Positions 1-5,477 of a stretch of 5,487 nt of DNA are shown here, piece by piece (position 1 is the first letter of the stretch; each line of letters starts with the position of its first letter). The stretch spans positions 1 through 5,487 of the forward strand of contig JAHHTQ010000053.1 in assembly GCA_020024555.1 (NCBI GenBank), in the 5' to 3' direction. The notes under the pieces were generated by a model. That model was given only the letters and a program-made list of their open reading frames with translations, ran no database searches and was not told where the DNA came from. Both the position numbers and the translations under genes were made by a program. The stretch comes from Angelakisella sp. (lineage in GTDB: Bacteria > Bacillota > Clostridia > Oscillospirales > Ruminococcaceae).

Positions 1-160
1 AGATAAAAATTTACATTATTCATTAAAATTTTATCGATATAATATATATTTTTTTATGCTTTTTACACATATAACCATAGTATAATATTAATATTTAATT
101 TTTTTCACGTCTATTTTGGATTTTATATCAATTTTTGTTTAAATAATATTAACATATTTA
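1..160. other. AT-rich non-coding stretch upstream of the aminopeptidase gene
   Basis: No open frame with a ribosome binding site is visible on either strand, and there is no convincing terminator or RNA gene. The stretch is very AT-rich. A TATAAT at 81-86 has no good -35 partner at the expected distance (GCTTTT at 58-63), so I do not call it a promoter. The region could be the far upstream part of the aminopeptidase promoter or the end of an intergenic gap whose other gene lies outside the window. Confidence 0.5.
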
Positions 161-190
161 TTGACTAATTACTATGTTTAGTGTTATCAT
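161..190 (+). promoter_or_regulatory. Probable sigma-A promoter of the aminopeptidase gene (extended -10)
   Basis: A -35 box TTGACT (161-166) and a -10 box TATCAT (185-190) are separated by 18 nt. A TG dinucleotide at 182-183, one base before the -10, makes it an extended -10 promoter. Each hexamer differs from consensus at one base. Transcription would start near 197, giving a leader of about 55 nt with no recognisable riboswitch or strong hairpin. Confidence 0.7.
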
Positions 191-251
191 ATTTATTGTA
201 ATTAAATATTAATCACAATATTACTTAACAAATTAGAAAGAGTGATTTTTT

Positions 252-1487
252 ATGAAAAAAACATTATTAAGAAAATATGCAAAACTTGCTGTTCAAAAAG
301 GTGTAAATATAAAAAGAGGACAAGGCTGTGTTATATATGCCGAAGTTGCCCAACATGAATTTGCAAACTATGTTATGGACGAGGCATACAAAGCCGGCGC
401 AAAATGGGTGCAAATGATGTGGTCAGACCAACCTTCCATGAAACTTCAATACAGACACGAAAGCCTAACGACACTTTCAAAAGTTGAAAAATGGGAAGAA
501 GCAAGACTTCAACACTTTGTAGACACTCTTCCTTGCAGAATATTTATAGAATCAAGTGATCCGGACGGACTAAAAGGCGTAAATATAGAAAAAATGCAAA
601 AATCCAACATAGCGCGCACAAAAATAACAAAACCATATCGTGACGCTATGGATAATCTCCATCAATGGTCAATTATTGCAATACCATCTGAAAAATGGGC
701 AAAAAAAGTATTTCCAAACGAAAGAAAAAGTATTGCTGTAAAAAAACTATGGGAAGCGATATTTGCCTGTGTAAGAATTACAGAGGACAATGACCCCGTA
801 TTTGAATGGGCAAAACATAATGCAAACCTAAAAGAAAAATATGACAAACTTAATTCTTATCATTTTGACTATCTACACTATCAAAGCAAAAACGGCACAG
901 ACTTTAAATGTAAACTGATACCTGAGGCTAAATGGACAGGTGGATACGAAACTATGAAAGACGGTACAACATTTAATCCCAATATGCCCACCGAGGAAAT
1001 TTTCACTTCACCTATGAAAGGTCAATGTGAAGGTACAGTTGTTGCAACAATGCCTCTTTCATATATGGGTAATTTAATCGAAAACTTCTCAATTACATTC
1101 AAAGACGGTCGCGCTGTTGATTGTAAAGCTGAAAAAAATGAAGAACTTTTAAGAAAAATGATAGCAATGGACGAAGGCGCGGCAATGCTTGGTGAACTTG
1201 CGCTTGTTCCGGACAATTCTCCGATATCAAATACAGGCATACTTTTCTATAATACTCTGTTTGATGAAAATGCCGCTTGCCATTTGGCTCTTGGCAGAGG
1301 TTTTGATGAAGTTATAGAGGGTTACGAGAACAAAACAAAAGACGAACTGCATAAAATGGGTCTTAACGATTCACTTATCCACGTTGACTTTATGATAGGT
1401 GGCCCTGAACTAAACATAACAGGCTATACAAAAGACGGAAAAGCTGTTCCGATATTTATAAACGGTAATTGGGCAGATACACTGTAA
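252..1487 (+). CDS. M29-family metallo-aminopeptidase (AmpS/PepS/AmpT-like)
   Basis: A cytoplasmic metallo-aminopeptidase of 411 residues, which would remove N-terminal amino acids from peptides with a two-metal centre. There is no signal peptide or membrane segment, and the length is typical of family M29. The metal-ligand motifs are all present and in order: PTEE (E249), LGELALV (E315), FDENAACH (E339 and H344), and HVDFMIG (H377 and D379). These line up within one residue of the ligands I recall for Thermus aminopeptidase T (E250, E316, E340, H345, H376, D378). One difference stands out: the position matching the conserved tyrosine seven residues after the first ligand histidine is phenylalanine (F351). 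I recall similar sequences in clostridial members, so this may mark a subfamily rather than a dead enzyme. The start is supported by a GAAAGAGTG ribosome binding site at 236-244, about 8 nt upstream, and by the promoter at 161-190. The gene ends at a strong terminator. Family assignment is secure; exact substrate preference is not visible. Confidence 0.95.
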   Translation: MKKTLLRKYAKLAVQKGVNIKRGQGCVIYAEVAQHEFANYVMDEAYKAGAKWVQMMWSDQPSMKLQYRHESLTTLSKVEKWEEARLQHFVDTLPCRIFIESSDPDGLKGVNIEKMQKSNIARTKITKPYRDAMDNLHQWSIIAIPSEKWAKKVFPNERKSIAVKKLWEAIFACVRITEDNDPVFEWAKHNANLKEKYDKLNSYHFDYLHYQSKNGTDFKCKLIPEAKWTGGYETMKDGTTFNPNMPTEEIFTSPMKGQCEGTVVATMPLSYMGNLIENFSITFKDGRAVDCKAEKNEELLRKMIAMDEGAAMLGELALVPDNSPISNTGILFYNTLFDENAACHLALGRGFDEVIEGYENKTKDELHKMGLNDSLIHVDFMIGGPELNITGYTKDGKAVPIFINGNWADTL

Positions 1488-1520
1488 TATATAAATTTAT
1501 ATTAATATATAAAGCTCTAT

Positions 1521-1563
1521 AAAAAAATACGTACTGTATCTTTTTGCAGTACGTATAATTTTT
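1521..1563 (+). terminator. Intrinsic terminator after the aminopeptidase gene
   Basis: A perfect 10-bp stem, ATACGTACTG (1527-1536) with CAGTACGTAT (1547-1556), closes a 10-nt loop and is followed by AATTTTT (1557-1563). An A-run at 1521-1527 lies in front, so it may also work weakly in reverse. It sits 40 nt after the aminopeptidase stop and only 35 nt before the yfcE start, so it would limit read-through into yfcE. A TATAAT (1554-1559) overlaps the end of the stem. Confidence 0.85.
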
Positions 1564-1597
1564 AAGAAAAGCGGTTGACTGAAAGGAATATAAAAAA

Positions 1598-2137
1598 ATG
1601 AAACTATTATTTGCCTCAGATATACATGGTTCAGGATATTGGTGCGAAAGATTGCTTGAAAGAATAAATATAGAAAATCCTGATAAAATAGTGCTTTGCG
1701 GAGATTTATTGTATCACGGGCCACGCAATGACCTACCGAAAGAGCATAACCCCAAAAAAGTAATATCAATTTTATCTGAACTAAAAGATAAAATTATTGC
1801 TGTTCGTGGTAACTGCGAAGCTGAGGTTGACCAAATGGTTTTGCCATTTCCCGTCCTTGCGGATTTTACAACAATAAATTTTGATGATATCGGAATATTT
1901 GTGTCACATGGACATCTATTCAATAAGGACAATATCGAACAAATAGGAAATTGTGACGTACTGGTAAACGGACACACACATATATACGAAATTACAAATA
2001 TCAATAACAAAAAATATATAAATATAGGCTCTGTATCATTGCCGAAAGAAAACAGAGAAAACACATACTGTATGTACGAAAACGGCAATTTTTACATCAA
2101 AAATTTTGATGGTAATATTCTGTTAAGCGATAAATAA
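1598..2137 (+). CDS. yfcE: YfcE-type metal-dependent phosphodiesterase
   Basis: A small cytoplasmic calcineurin-like phosphoesterase of 179 residues, close to E. coli YfcE (about 184). All metal-binding motifs are present in order: SDIHGS (D8, H10), CGDLLYHGPRN (D36), RGNCEAEVDQM (N72), SHGHLF (H104, H106) and NGHTH (N124, H126, H128). The HGPRN and GNC-x-EVDQM segments are characteristic of YfcE rather than of the broader MJ0936-type phosphodiesterases. E. coli YfcE hydrolyses artificial phosphodiester substrates with manganese; its natural substrate is not settled, so none is claimed here. The start ATG is supported by GAAAGGA at 1581-1587, 10 nt upstream. No strong promoter lies between the preceding terminator and this start. 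Expression may depend on terminator read-through, or on the weak TATAAT at 1554-1559 inside the terminator. No terminator is seen after the gene, so some transcripts may run on into the chemoreceptor gene 94 nt downstream. Confidence 0.94.
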   Translation: MKLLFASDIHGSGYWCERLLERINIENPDKIVLCGDLLYHGPRNDLPKEHNPKKVISILSELKDKIIAVRGNCEAEVDQMVLPFPVLADFTTINFDDIGIFVSHGHLFNKDNIEQIGNCDVLVNGHTHIYEITNINNKKYINIGSVSLPKENRENTYCMYENGNFYIKNFDGNILLSDK

Positions 2138-2142
2138 TTATC

Positions 2143-2171
2143 TGTTATTTTTTGTAAATTTATGATATACT
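2143..2171 (+). promoter_or_regulatory. Possible extended -10 promoter of the chemoreceptor gene
   Basis: A -10 box TATACT (2166-2171) is preceded by TG at 2163-2164 with one intervening base, which is an extended -10 arrangement. The -35 region at 17 nt is poor (TGTTAT, 2143-2148). Transcription would begin near 2178, giving a leader of about 54 nt. I see no sigma-28 (flagellar/chemotaxis) promoter pattern of the TAAA / GCCGATAA type here. Confidence 0.45.
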
Positions 2172-2221
2172 GTATTTGTCAAAATAAAAACTATTTTAAA
2201 TTTTTATGTTATGGGAAATTT

Positions 2222-2227
2222 AGGAGG
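2222..2227 (+). promoter_or_regulatory. Ribosome binding site that fixes the chemoreceptor start at 2232
   Basis: A consensus AGGAGG lies 4 nt before ATG 2232. The longer open frame would start at ATG 2211, but no Shine-Dalgarno sequence precedes that codon and its first codons would encode the ribosome binding site itself (MGNLGGN). The start at 2232 is therefore preferred. Confidence 0.85.
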
Positions 2228-2231
2228 AAAT

Positions 2232-4352
2232 ATGAAAAACGGTTTTAAACTAAACAAACAAAAAAAAGCTAATATTAAAAAACCTGTTAGATTTATAAAA
2301 TACAAAAATCAAACAAGTGAAAATACATATTTCACAAGAAATCCCATAAATCTAAAAACTCAGCTTATAACCGCATTACTGTTGCCAATTATAATTATAA
2401 TCGTATTGGGCACATCATCATATACAAAAGCCAGCAACGCGCTTAACAATAATTATGAAAAAACAAATATGCGTATGCTGTCGCTTATTACAGAAAATAT
2501 AGACTCAGTACTAAAAGATATAAGAGCGGACTGCGCCGAAATGGCAGTCAATTCAGATATCAATAGATATTTAAAGTCCTACTTAAACGACAAAAACAGT
2601 TTGGATACTTATAAATTAAAAAACAATATATCCAATATGTTTATAACAAAACAAACGCTTAATTCCTATATTAAAAACATAGCGCTTATACCTGCGTCAC
2701 AGGAAAGTGAAATTATAACAATGCAATCAACAAATATAAAAAATGACGGCTCTGTTTATAAAGAATTAATTTCACATAAGACAAGTATGGGTACTTTTAC
2801 TTGGTTTGTTGGACACCAAAAAACCGATGACGCTTTTAATTGGAATGCAAATGATACGCTTTTCAGCGCTATGATGCTTATTCCGGGAGGAGATATTTTA
2901 CTGTTGGACATAAGCAAACAGGCGGTTATGGAATTAATAGGAAAAATATCAACAGATGACACTTGTAGCGTATCATTTGTAACACTGAACAATGAATGGA
3001 TATATAACGGATTAACACAGACACCTATTAAAGATACTGAGTTTTATCAAAACGCCTATATGTATCAAGAACCTTTTGGCACAGAATATGTTGAAATAGA
3101 CGGCGAAACATATCTGTTTATGTATGTTATGACAAACTCTTTGTCCGGTATGGTAACCTCGCTTATCCCCGAAGATACCGTTATTGCAGAAGCATTATAT
3201 ATAAAAAATTCAGTTATTGTTTATGTTATAATCGCGCTTATTTTACTTCTAAGTTTTTCTGTATTTATGATGGTTGGCATACAGTCAAGTATGAATAAAA
3301 TAACAGATGCGCTAAACGAAACCGCAAAAGGTAATCTTGCAATAACAATCAATACTAAGGGAAACACAGAGTTTTCCATATTGGCAAAACGTTTGGCGGA
3401 TATGGTTAATAACACTAAAAAATTGGTTTTGGAAGTAAAAAACATTATTCAAAATATATTTAGCTCCGCGCAACATATTGATGAAGTAACAAAATCAGTT
3501 AATAAATCCTCAGAGGAAATAAGCTCCGCTATGCAAGAAATTGTAATCGGCTCGCAAGAACAAACCAAAAGCGCGAATATTTGCCTTGACAATATGGTAA
3601 AACTTTCCACAAGAATTAATAATACTACAACAAATTCGCAAGAAGTGCTGGCTCTTGCCGAAGACACAAAAAATAAACTTACAAATTTAAAATTTACTTT
3701 TGATGAACTGAAAGAACAATCCGCAGCAGGCGCAAATATATCAAAAGATATAACTTTCGATGTTGAAAAACTTGTTGCTCATTCAACATCTATTGCCGAA
3801 TACATAACCAAAATAAACGATGTGGCGCGTCAAACAAAACTACTGTCGCTTAATGCCACAATAGAATCCGCAAAAGCAGGCGTACACGGAAAAGGATTTT
3901 CTGTTGTTGCAGATGAAATTAAAATTTTGTCGGAAAATTCGTTAAAAGTATCCGCGCTGATAGAAAAAGCTGTCTATGAAATATTTGATATGACCCGCGC
4001 CGTGGATAAATCCACAAAAAACGGTCTTTCTATCAATAACCAACAATTTGAAAAAGTTGAAAATACACAGGCAGAAGTTACCGAAATGGTTAACGCAATA
4101 GATAATCTTATTCTTAAAATACAAAACGTCAATGATGAAATGGAATATATTAATGATGAACGTCAAAATACACTGGACGCTATTGAGTCAATTTCTGCCG
4201 TATTGGAAGAATCCGCATCTACAAGCGAAATGGTAAATACATCAATACTTGAACAGGCGCAAGAAGTAAACGCTTTGCACACATCATCAAATAATCTTCA
4301 CAAAGATATGAATAATTTGTACGAGGCAATAAGTAAATTTAAAATTAAATAA
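2232..4352 (+). CDS. Methyl-accepting chemotaxis protein, membrane-bound, with large extracellular sensor
   Basis: A transmembrane chemoreceptor of 706 residues that would sense a ligand outside the cell and control CheA through CheW. Layout: a basic cytoplasmic tail (about 1-42, rich in K and R), TM1 (about 43-61, containing LLLPIIIIIVLG), an extracellular region of about 265 residues (62-325) of the size of a double-Cache sensor, TM2 (about 326-350), a HAMP linker (about 350-402), and a long coiled-coil signalling domain to the C-terminus. The hairpin tip is unmistakable: QTKLLSLNATIESAKAG followed by HGKGFSVVADEIK (about 534-564). Two tip positions deviate from the usual pattern: QTK instead of QTN (K536), and V551 where AGE is usual. 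Likely methylation regions are SSEEISSAMQEI (426-437) and VLEESASTSE (657-666). There is no C-terminal CheR-docking pentapeptide. No chemotaxis or flagellar gene is adjacent, so this is an orphan receptor gene. The ligand cannot be read from the sequence; the double-Cache assignment rests on size and layout only. Confidence 0.93.
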   Translation: MKNGFKLNKQKKANIKKPVRFIKYKNQTSENTYFTRNPINLKTQLITALLLPIIIIIVLGTSSYTKASNALNNNYEKTNMRMLSLITENIDSVLKDIRADCAEMAVNSDINRYLKSYLNDKNSLDTYKLKNNISNMFITKQTLNSYIKNIALIPASQESEIITMQSTNIKNDGSVYKELISHKTSMGTFTWFVGHQKTDDAFNWNANDTLFSAMMLIPGGDILLLDISKQAVMELIGKISTDDTCSVSFVTLNNEWIYNGLTQTPIKDTEFYQNAYMYQEPFGTEYVEIDGETYLFMYVMTNSLSGMVTSLIPEDTVIAEALYIKNSVIVYVIIALILLLSFSVFMMVGIQSSMNKITDALNETAKGNLAITINTKGNTEFSILAKRLADMVNNTKKLVLEVKNIIQNIFSSAQHIDEVTKSVNKSSEEISSAMQEIVIGSQEQTKSANICLDNMVKLSTRINNTTTNSQEVLALAEDTKNKLTNLKFTFDELKEQSAAGANISKDITFDVEKLVAHSTSIAEYITKINDVARQTKLLSLNATIESAKAGVHGKGFSVVADEIKILSENSLKVSALIEKAVYEIFDMTRAVDKSTKNGLSINNQQFEKVENTQAEVTEMVNAIDNLILKIQNVNDEMEYINDERQNTLDAIESISAVLEESASTSEMVNTSILEQAQEVNALHTSSNNLHKDMNNLYEAISKFKIK

Positions 4353-4364
4353 TAATATTAAAAT

Positions 4365-4402
4365 AAATCTCACTGCTAAAATTAACAGTGAGATTTGTTT
4401 TT
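4365..4402. terminator. Bidirectional terminator between the convergent chemoreceptor and kinase-like genes
   Basis: A perfect 11-bp stem, AAATCTCACTG (4365-4375) with CAGTGAGATTT (4386-4396), has a 10-nt loop and is followed on the plus strand by GTTTTT (4397-4402). It starts 12 nt after the chemoreceptor stop. Read on the minus strand, the same stem is followed by a T-rich tract (ATTTTAATATT), so it can also stop transcripts arriving from the kinase-like gene. Confidence 0.88.
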
Positions 4403-4426
4403 CAAAAAATATATTATATTTTTAAA

Positions 4427-4456
4427 TTGACAAAGATACAAATGTTTTTCTTTATT
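4427..4456 (+). promoter_or_regulatory. Weak candidate promoter facing the left repeat copy
   Basis: A perfect TTGACA (4427-4432) is followed after 18 nt by TTTATT (4451-4456), a 4-of-6 match to the -10 consensus. A start near 4463 would fall almost exactly at the outer edge of the left repeat copy and would transcribe it, the adjacent hairpin, and then the antisense of the kinase-like gene. In such AT-rich DNA this could be chance. Confidence 0.25.
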
Positions 4457-4464
4457 ATTTTAAT

Positions 4465-4541
4465 AAATTGCGTAAAACTTTTATATATTTCTATATACTT
4501 CGTCATTATGACGAATGTCTATACCTTTTTTTACACGCTGA
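4465..4541 (-). repeat. Left copy of a ~70-bp inverted repeat flanking the kinase-like gene
   Basis: Read on the minus strand, this 77-nt stretch starts TCAGCGTGTAAAAAAAGG and ends with TATAAAAGTTTTACGCAATT. It aligns with plus-strand 5411-5477. By eye, 59 of 67 aligned bases are identical, with one 10-nt insertion here (within 4482-4497). It contains a perfect 17-nt palindrome at 4499-4515. The repeat lies wholly between the chemoreceptor terminator and the kinase-like gene, and no credible protein is encoded in it. It may be a dispersed intergenic repeat, a MITE-like element, or one arm of an inverted pair. Confidence 0.8.
4499..4515. repeat. Perfect 17-nt palindrome inside the left repeat copy
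   Basis: TTCGTCATTATGACGAA consists of two 8-nt arms about a single central base. On the minus strand, partly matching flanks (ATAGAC and GTATAT, with a bulge and a mismatch) could lengthen the stem. The right copy carries the same sequence with one arm changed (5437-5453). It could be a protein-binding dyad or a short hairpin. Confidence 0.7.
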
Positions 4542-4575
4542 GAACCGATATTTTGTTGTTATCGTCTCAGCTTGT
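4533..4575. other. Long hairpin without a T-tract at the inner edge of the left repeat
   Basis: GCTGAGA (4537-4543) pairs with TCTCAGC (4565-4571). CGATA (4546-4550) pairs with TATCG (4560-4564) after a 2-nt bulge, and ACA (4533-4535) can pair with TGT (4573-4575) across one mismatch. The loop is 9 nt. It lies 13 nt beyond the stop of the kinase-like gene, where a terminator would be expected. Reading with that gene, however, it is followed by a run of seven A, not T, so it is not a standard intrinsic terminator. It could be a transcript-stabilising 3' hairpin or part of the repeat element. Confidence 0.6.
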
Positions 4576-4587
4576 CGTAAATTAAAA

Positions 4588-5217
4588 TTATGTATCATTT
4601 TCTTTTACTGTATTTATGTAATTTGCAAGAATATTAACTGCTGTTTCCGTCTTTAAATCAGTAACATCAAGAGTCAAGTCATAGTTACGGGCATCGCCCC
4701 ACTCTACATCGGAATAGTAGTTATAATAGCTTGCGCGTTTCTTACCTACCTTTTTAATCATATCTATTGCCGCTTGTCTGTCTATTTCGTTTTCCAGCAT
4801 AACATGATTGATACGGTATTCCTCTGAGGCATGTATAAATATATTAAAACAATTAGGTTTTCCACGTAAAATATAATCAGCGCATCTGCCAACTATCAAA
4901 CAAGGACTTTCATTTGCAAGTTCTTTTATAACCTTTGCCTGCATCAAAAATAATTTATCATTTGTCAAACACTCCATATAATTAAGTGTGGGATTATATG
5001 AACGGGAATTGAGGGATAGAGTATATAGGAAACTATTTGAAGGCATTTCGTCAGCTTTTTCAAATATTTTTTCACTTAAACCGTTTTCTTTTGCGGCAAT
5101 TTTTATTAGCTCCTTATCATAATATTTTAAATTTAATTTTTTTGCGAGAGCCTCTCCGATGTGTCTACCATTACTGCCAAATTGACGTGAAATTGTTATT
5201 ACCAAGTTATTAGCCAT
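4588..5217 (-). CDS. Cytidylate-kinase-like family protein (P-loop)
   Basis: A soluble protein of 209 residues belonging to the cytidylate-kinase-like family (Cytidylate_kin2), common and often multi-copy in Clostridia. It is distinct from the housekeeping Cmk. The N-terminal strand and P-loop read VITISRQFGSNGRHIGEALA (about 6-25). G14, G17, R18 and G21 match the family's GSGGREIG-type loop, but the classical Walker A GK[ST] is absent and positions 16 and 19 are N and H. Further family-like segments are YYDKELI (32-38), IVGRCADYIL (108-117), IFIHA (126-130) and a C-terminal KRASYYNYYSD plus YDLTLD region (160-184). The expected activity is phosphoryl transfer to a nucleotide or small molecule, but the substrate is not established for this group. 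The start is backed by GGGAGG (5228-5233), 10 nt upstream, and by a promoter at 5273-5301. It converges with the chemoreceptor gene and is flanked by the inverted repeat copies. There is no membrane segment or signal peptide. Confidence 0.85.
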   Translation of the reverse strand: MANNLVITISRQFGSNGRHIGEALAKKLNLKYYDKELIKIAAKENGLSEKIFEKADEMPSNSFLYTLSLNSRSYNPTLNYMECLTNDKLFLMQAKVIKELANESPCLIVGRCADYILRGKPNCFNIFIHASEEYRINHVMLENEIDRQAAIDMIKKVGKKRASYYNYYSDVEWGDARNYDLTLDVTDLKTETAVNILANYINTVKENDT

Positions 5218-5241
5218 ATAATATAAGCCTCCCTATCAATT

Positions 5242-5259
5242 AGTTTAACTTTGTAAACT
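5242..5259 (-). other. Small dyad in the leader of the kinase-like gene
   Basis: AGTTTA (5242-5247) and TAAACT (5254-5259) are 6-nt inverted arms around a 6-nt spacer. They lie between the predicted transcription start and the ribosome binding site. This might be an operator or a weak leader hairpin. It is AT-rich and may be chance. Confidence 0.25.
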
Positions 5260-5272
5260 TTATTATGAGTAT

Positions 5273-5301
5273 ATTCTAACATAATTTTTTAACCATTTCA
5301 A
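5273..5301 (-). promoter_or_regulatory. Sigma-A promoter of the kinase-like gene
   Basis: On the minus strand a -35 box TTGAAA (complement of 5296-5301) and a -10 box TAGAAT (complement of 5273-5278) are separated by exactly 17 nt. A TG one base ahead of the -10 makes it extended. Transcription would start near 5266, leaving a leader of about 48 nt that contains the GGGAGG ribosome binding site. Confidence 0.75.
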
Positions 5302-5410
5302 GATATTTTTGTATAAATTTTACTAAGGCGCTTTAATCTATTCTGTTTCAAGTGGCGATTTATACCATATAGTTGCATTAAAACAAAAAGTATAATACAA
5401 TATTATTATA
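5302..5410. other. Non-coding stretch between the kinase-like promoter and the right repeat copy
   Basis: No open frame or RNA gene is seen. On the plus strand TTGCAT (5373-5378) and TACAAT (5396-5401) are 17 nt apart and could form a weak promoter reading rightwards into the repeat copy and out of the window. The -35 is poor (3 of 6), so this is only a suggestion. Confidence 0.3.
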
Positions 5411-5477
5411 TCAGAGTGTCAAAAAAGGTATCATCATTCGTCATAATGACAAAGTCTATAAAAGTTTTACTCAATTT
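5411..5477 (+). repeat. Right copy of the ~70-bp inverted repeat
   Basis: This 67-nt stretch begins TCAGAGTGTCAAAAAAGG and ends with TATAAAAGTTTTACTCAATT. It matches the reverse complement of 4465-4541. It carries the palindrome in degenerate form (5437-5453, TTCGTCAT / ATGACAAA, one base off perfect). Similarity may continue past 5477 (TTTTCAAAAA), but the window ends there, so the outer boundary and any neighbouring gene are unknown. Confidence 0.8.

Noticed and set aside
87..213. 13-nt inverted repeat ATTAATATTTAAT (87-99) and ATTAAATATTAAT (201-213)
   Set aside because: It is made only of A and T in a very AT-rich region, so a match of this length is plausible by chance, and it does not flank anything recognisable.
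191..251. Possible riboswitch or leader element before the aminopeptidase gene
   Set aside because: The leader is only about 55 nt and has no GC-containing stems or known conserved motif.
1497..2088. Minus-strand open frames over yfcE and its upstream gap
   Set aside because: They are mirror frames of a clearly conserved gene; the one at 1497-1769 also crosses the terminator. No ribosome binding site or family motif is seen.
2211..2231. Seven extra N-terminal codons for the chemoreceptor
   Set aside because: No ribosome binding site precedes ATG 2211, and these codons contain the AGGAGG that serves ATG 2232.
4388..4656. Two small plus-strand open frames (65 and 62 codons)
   Set aside because: They lack ribosome binding sites, consist mostly of F, I, Y and L codons from AT-rich DNA, and run through the terminator, the repeat and the antisense of the kinase-like gene.
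4465..5477. Insertion sequence or CRISPR array
   Set aside because: No transposase is encoded between the inverted repeats, and there are only two copies facing opposite ways with a gene between, unlike the short regular direct repeats of a CRISPR.
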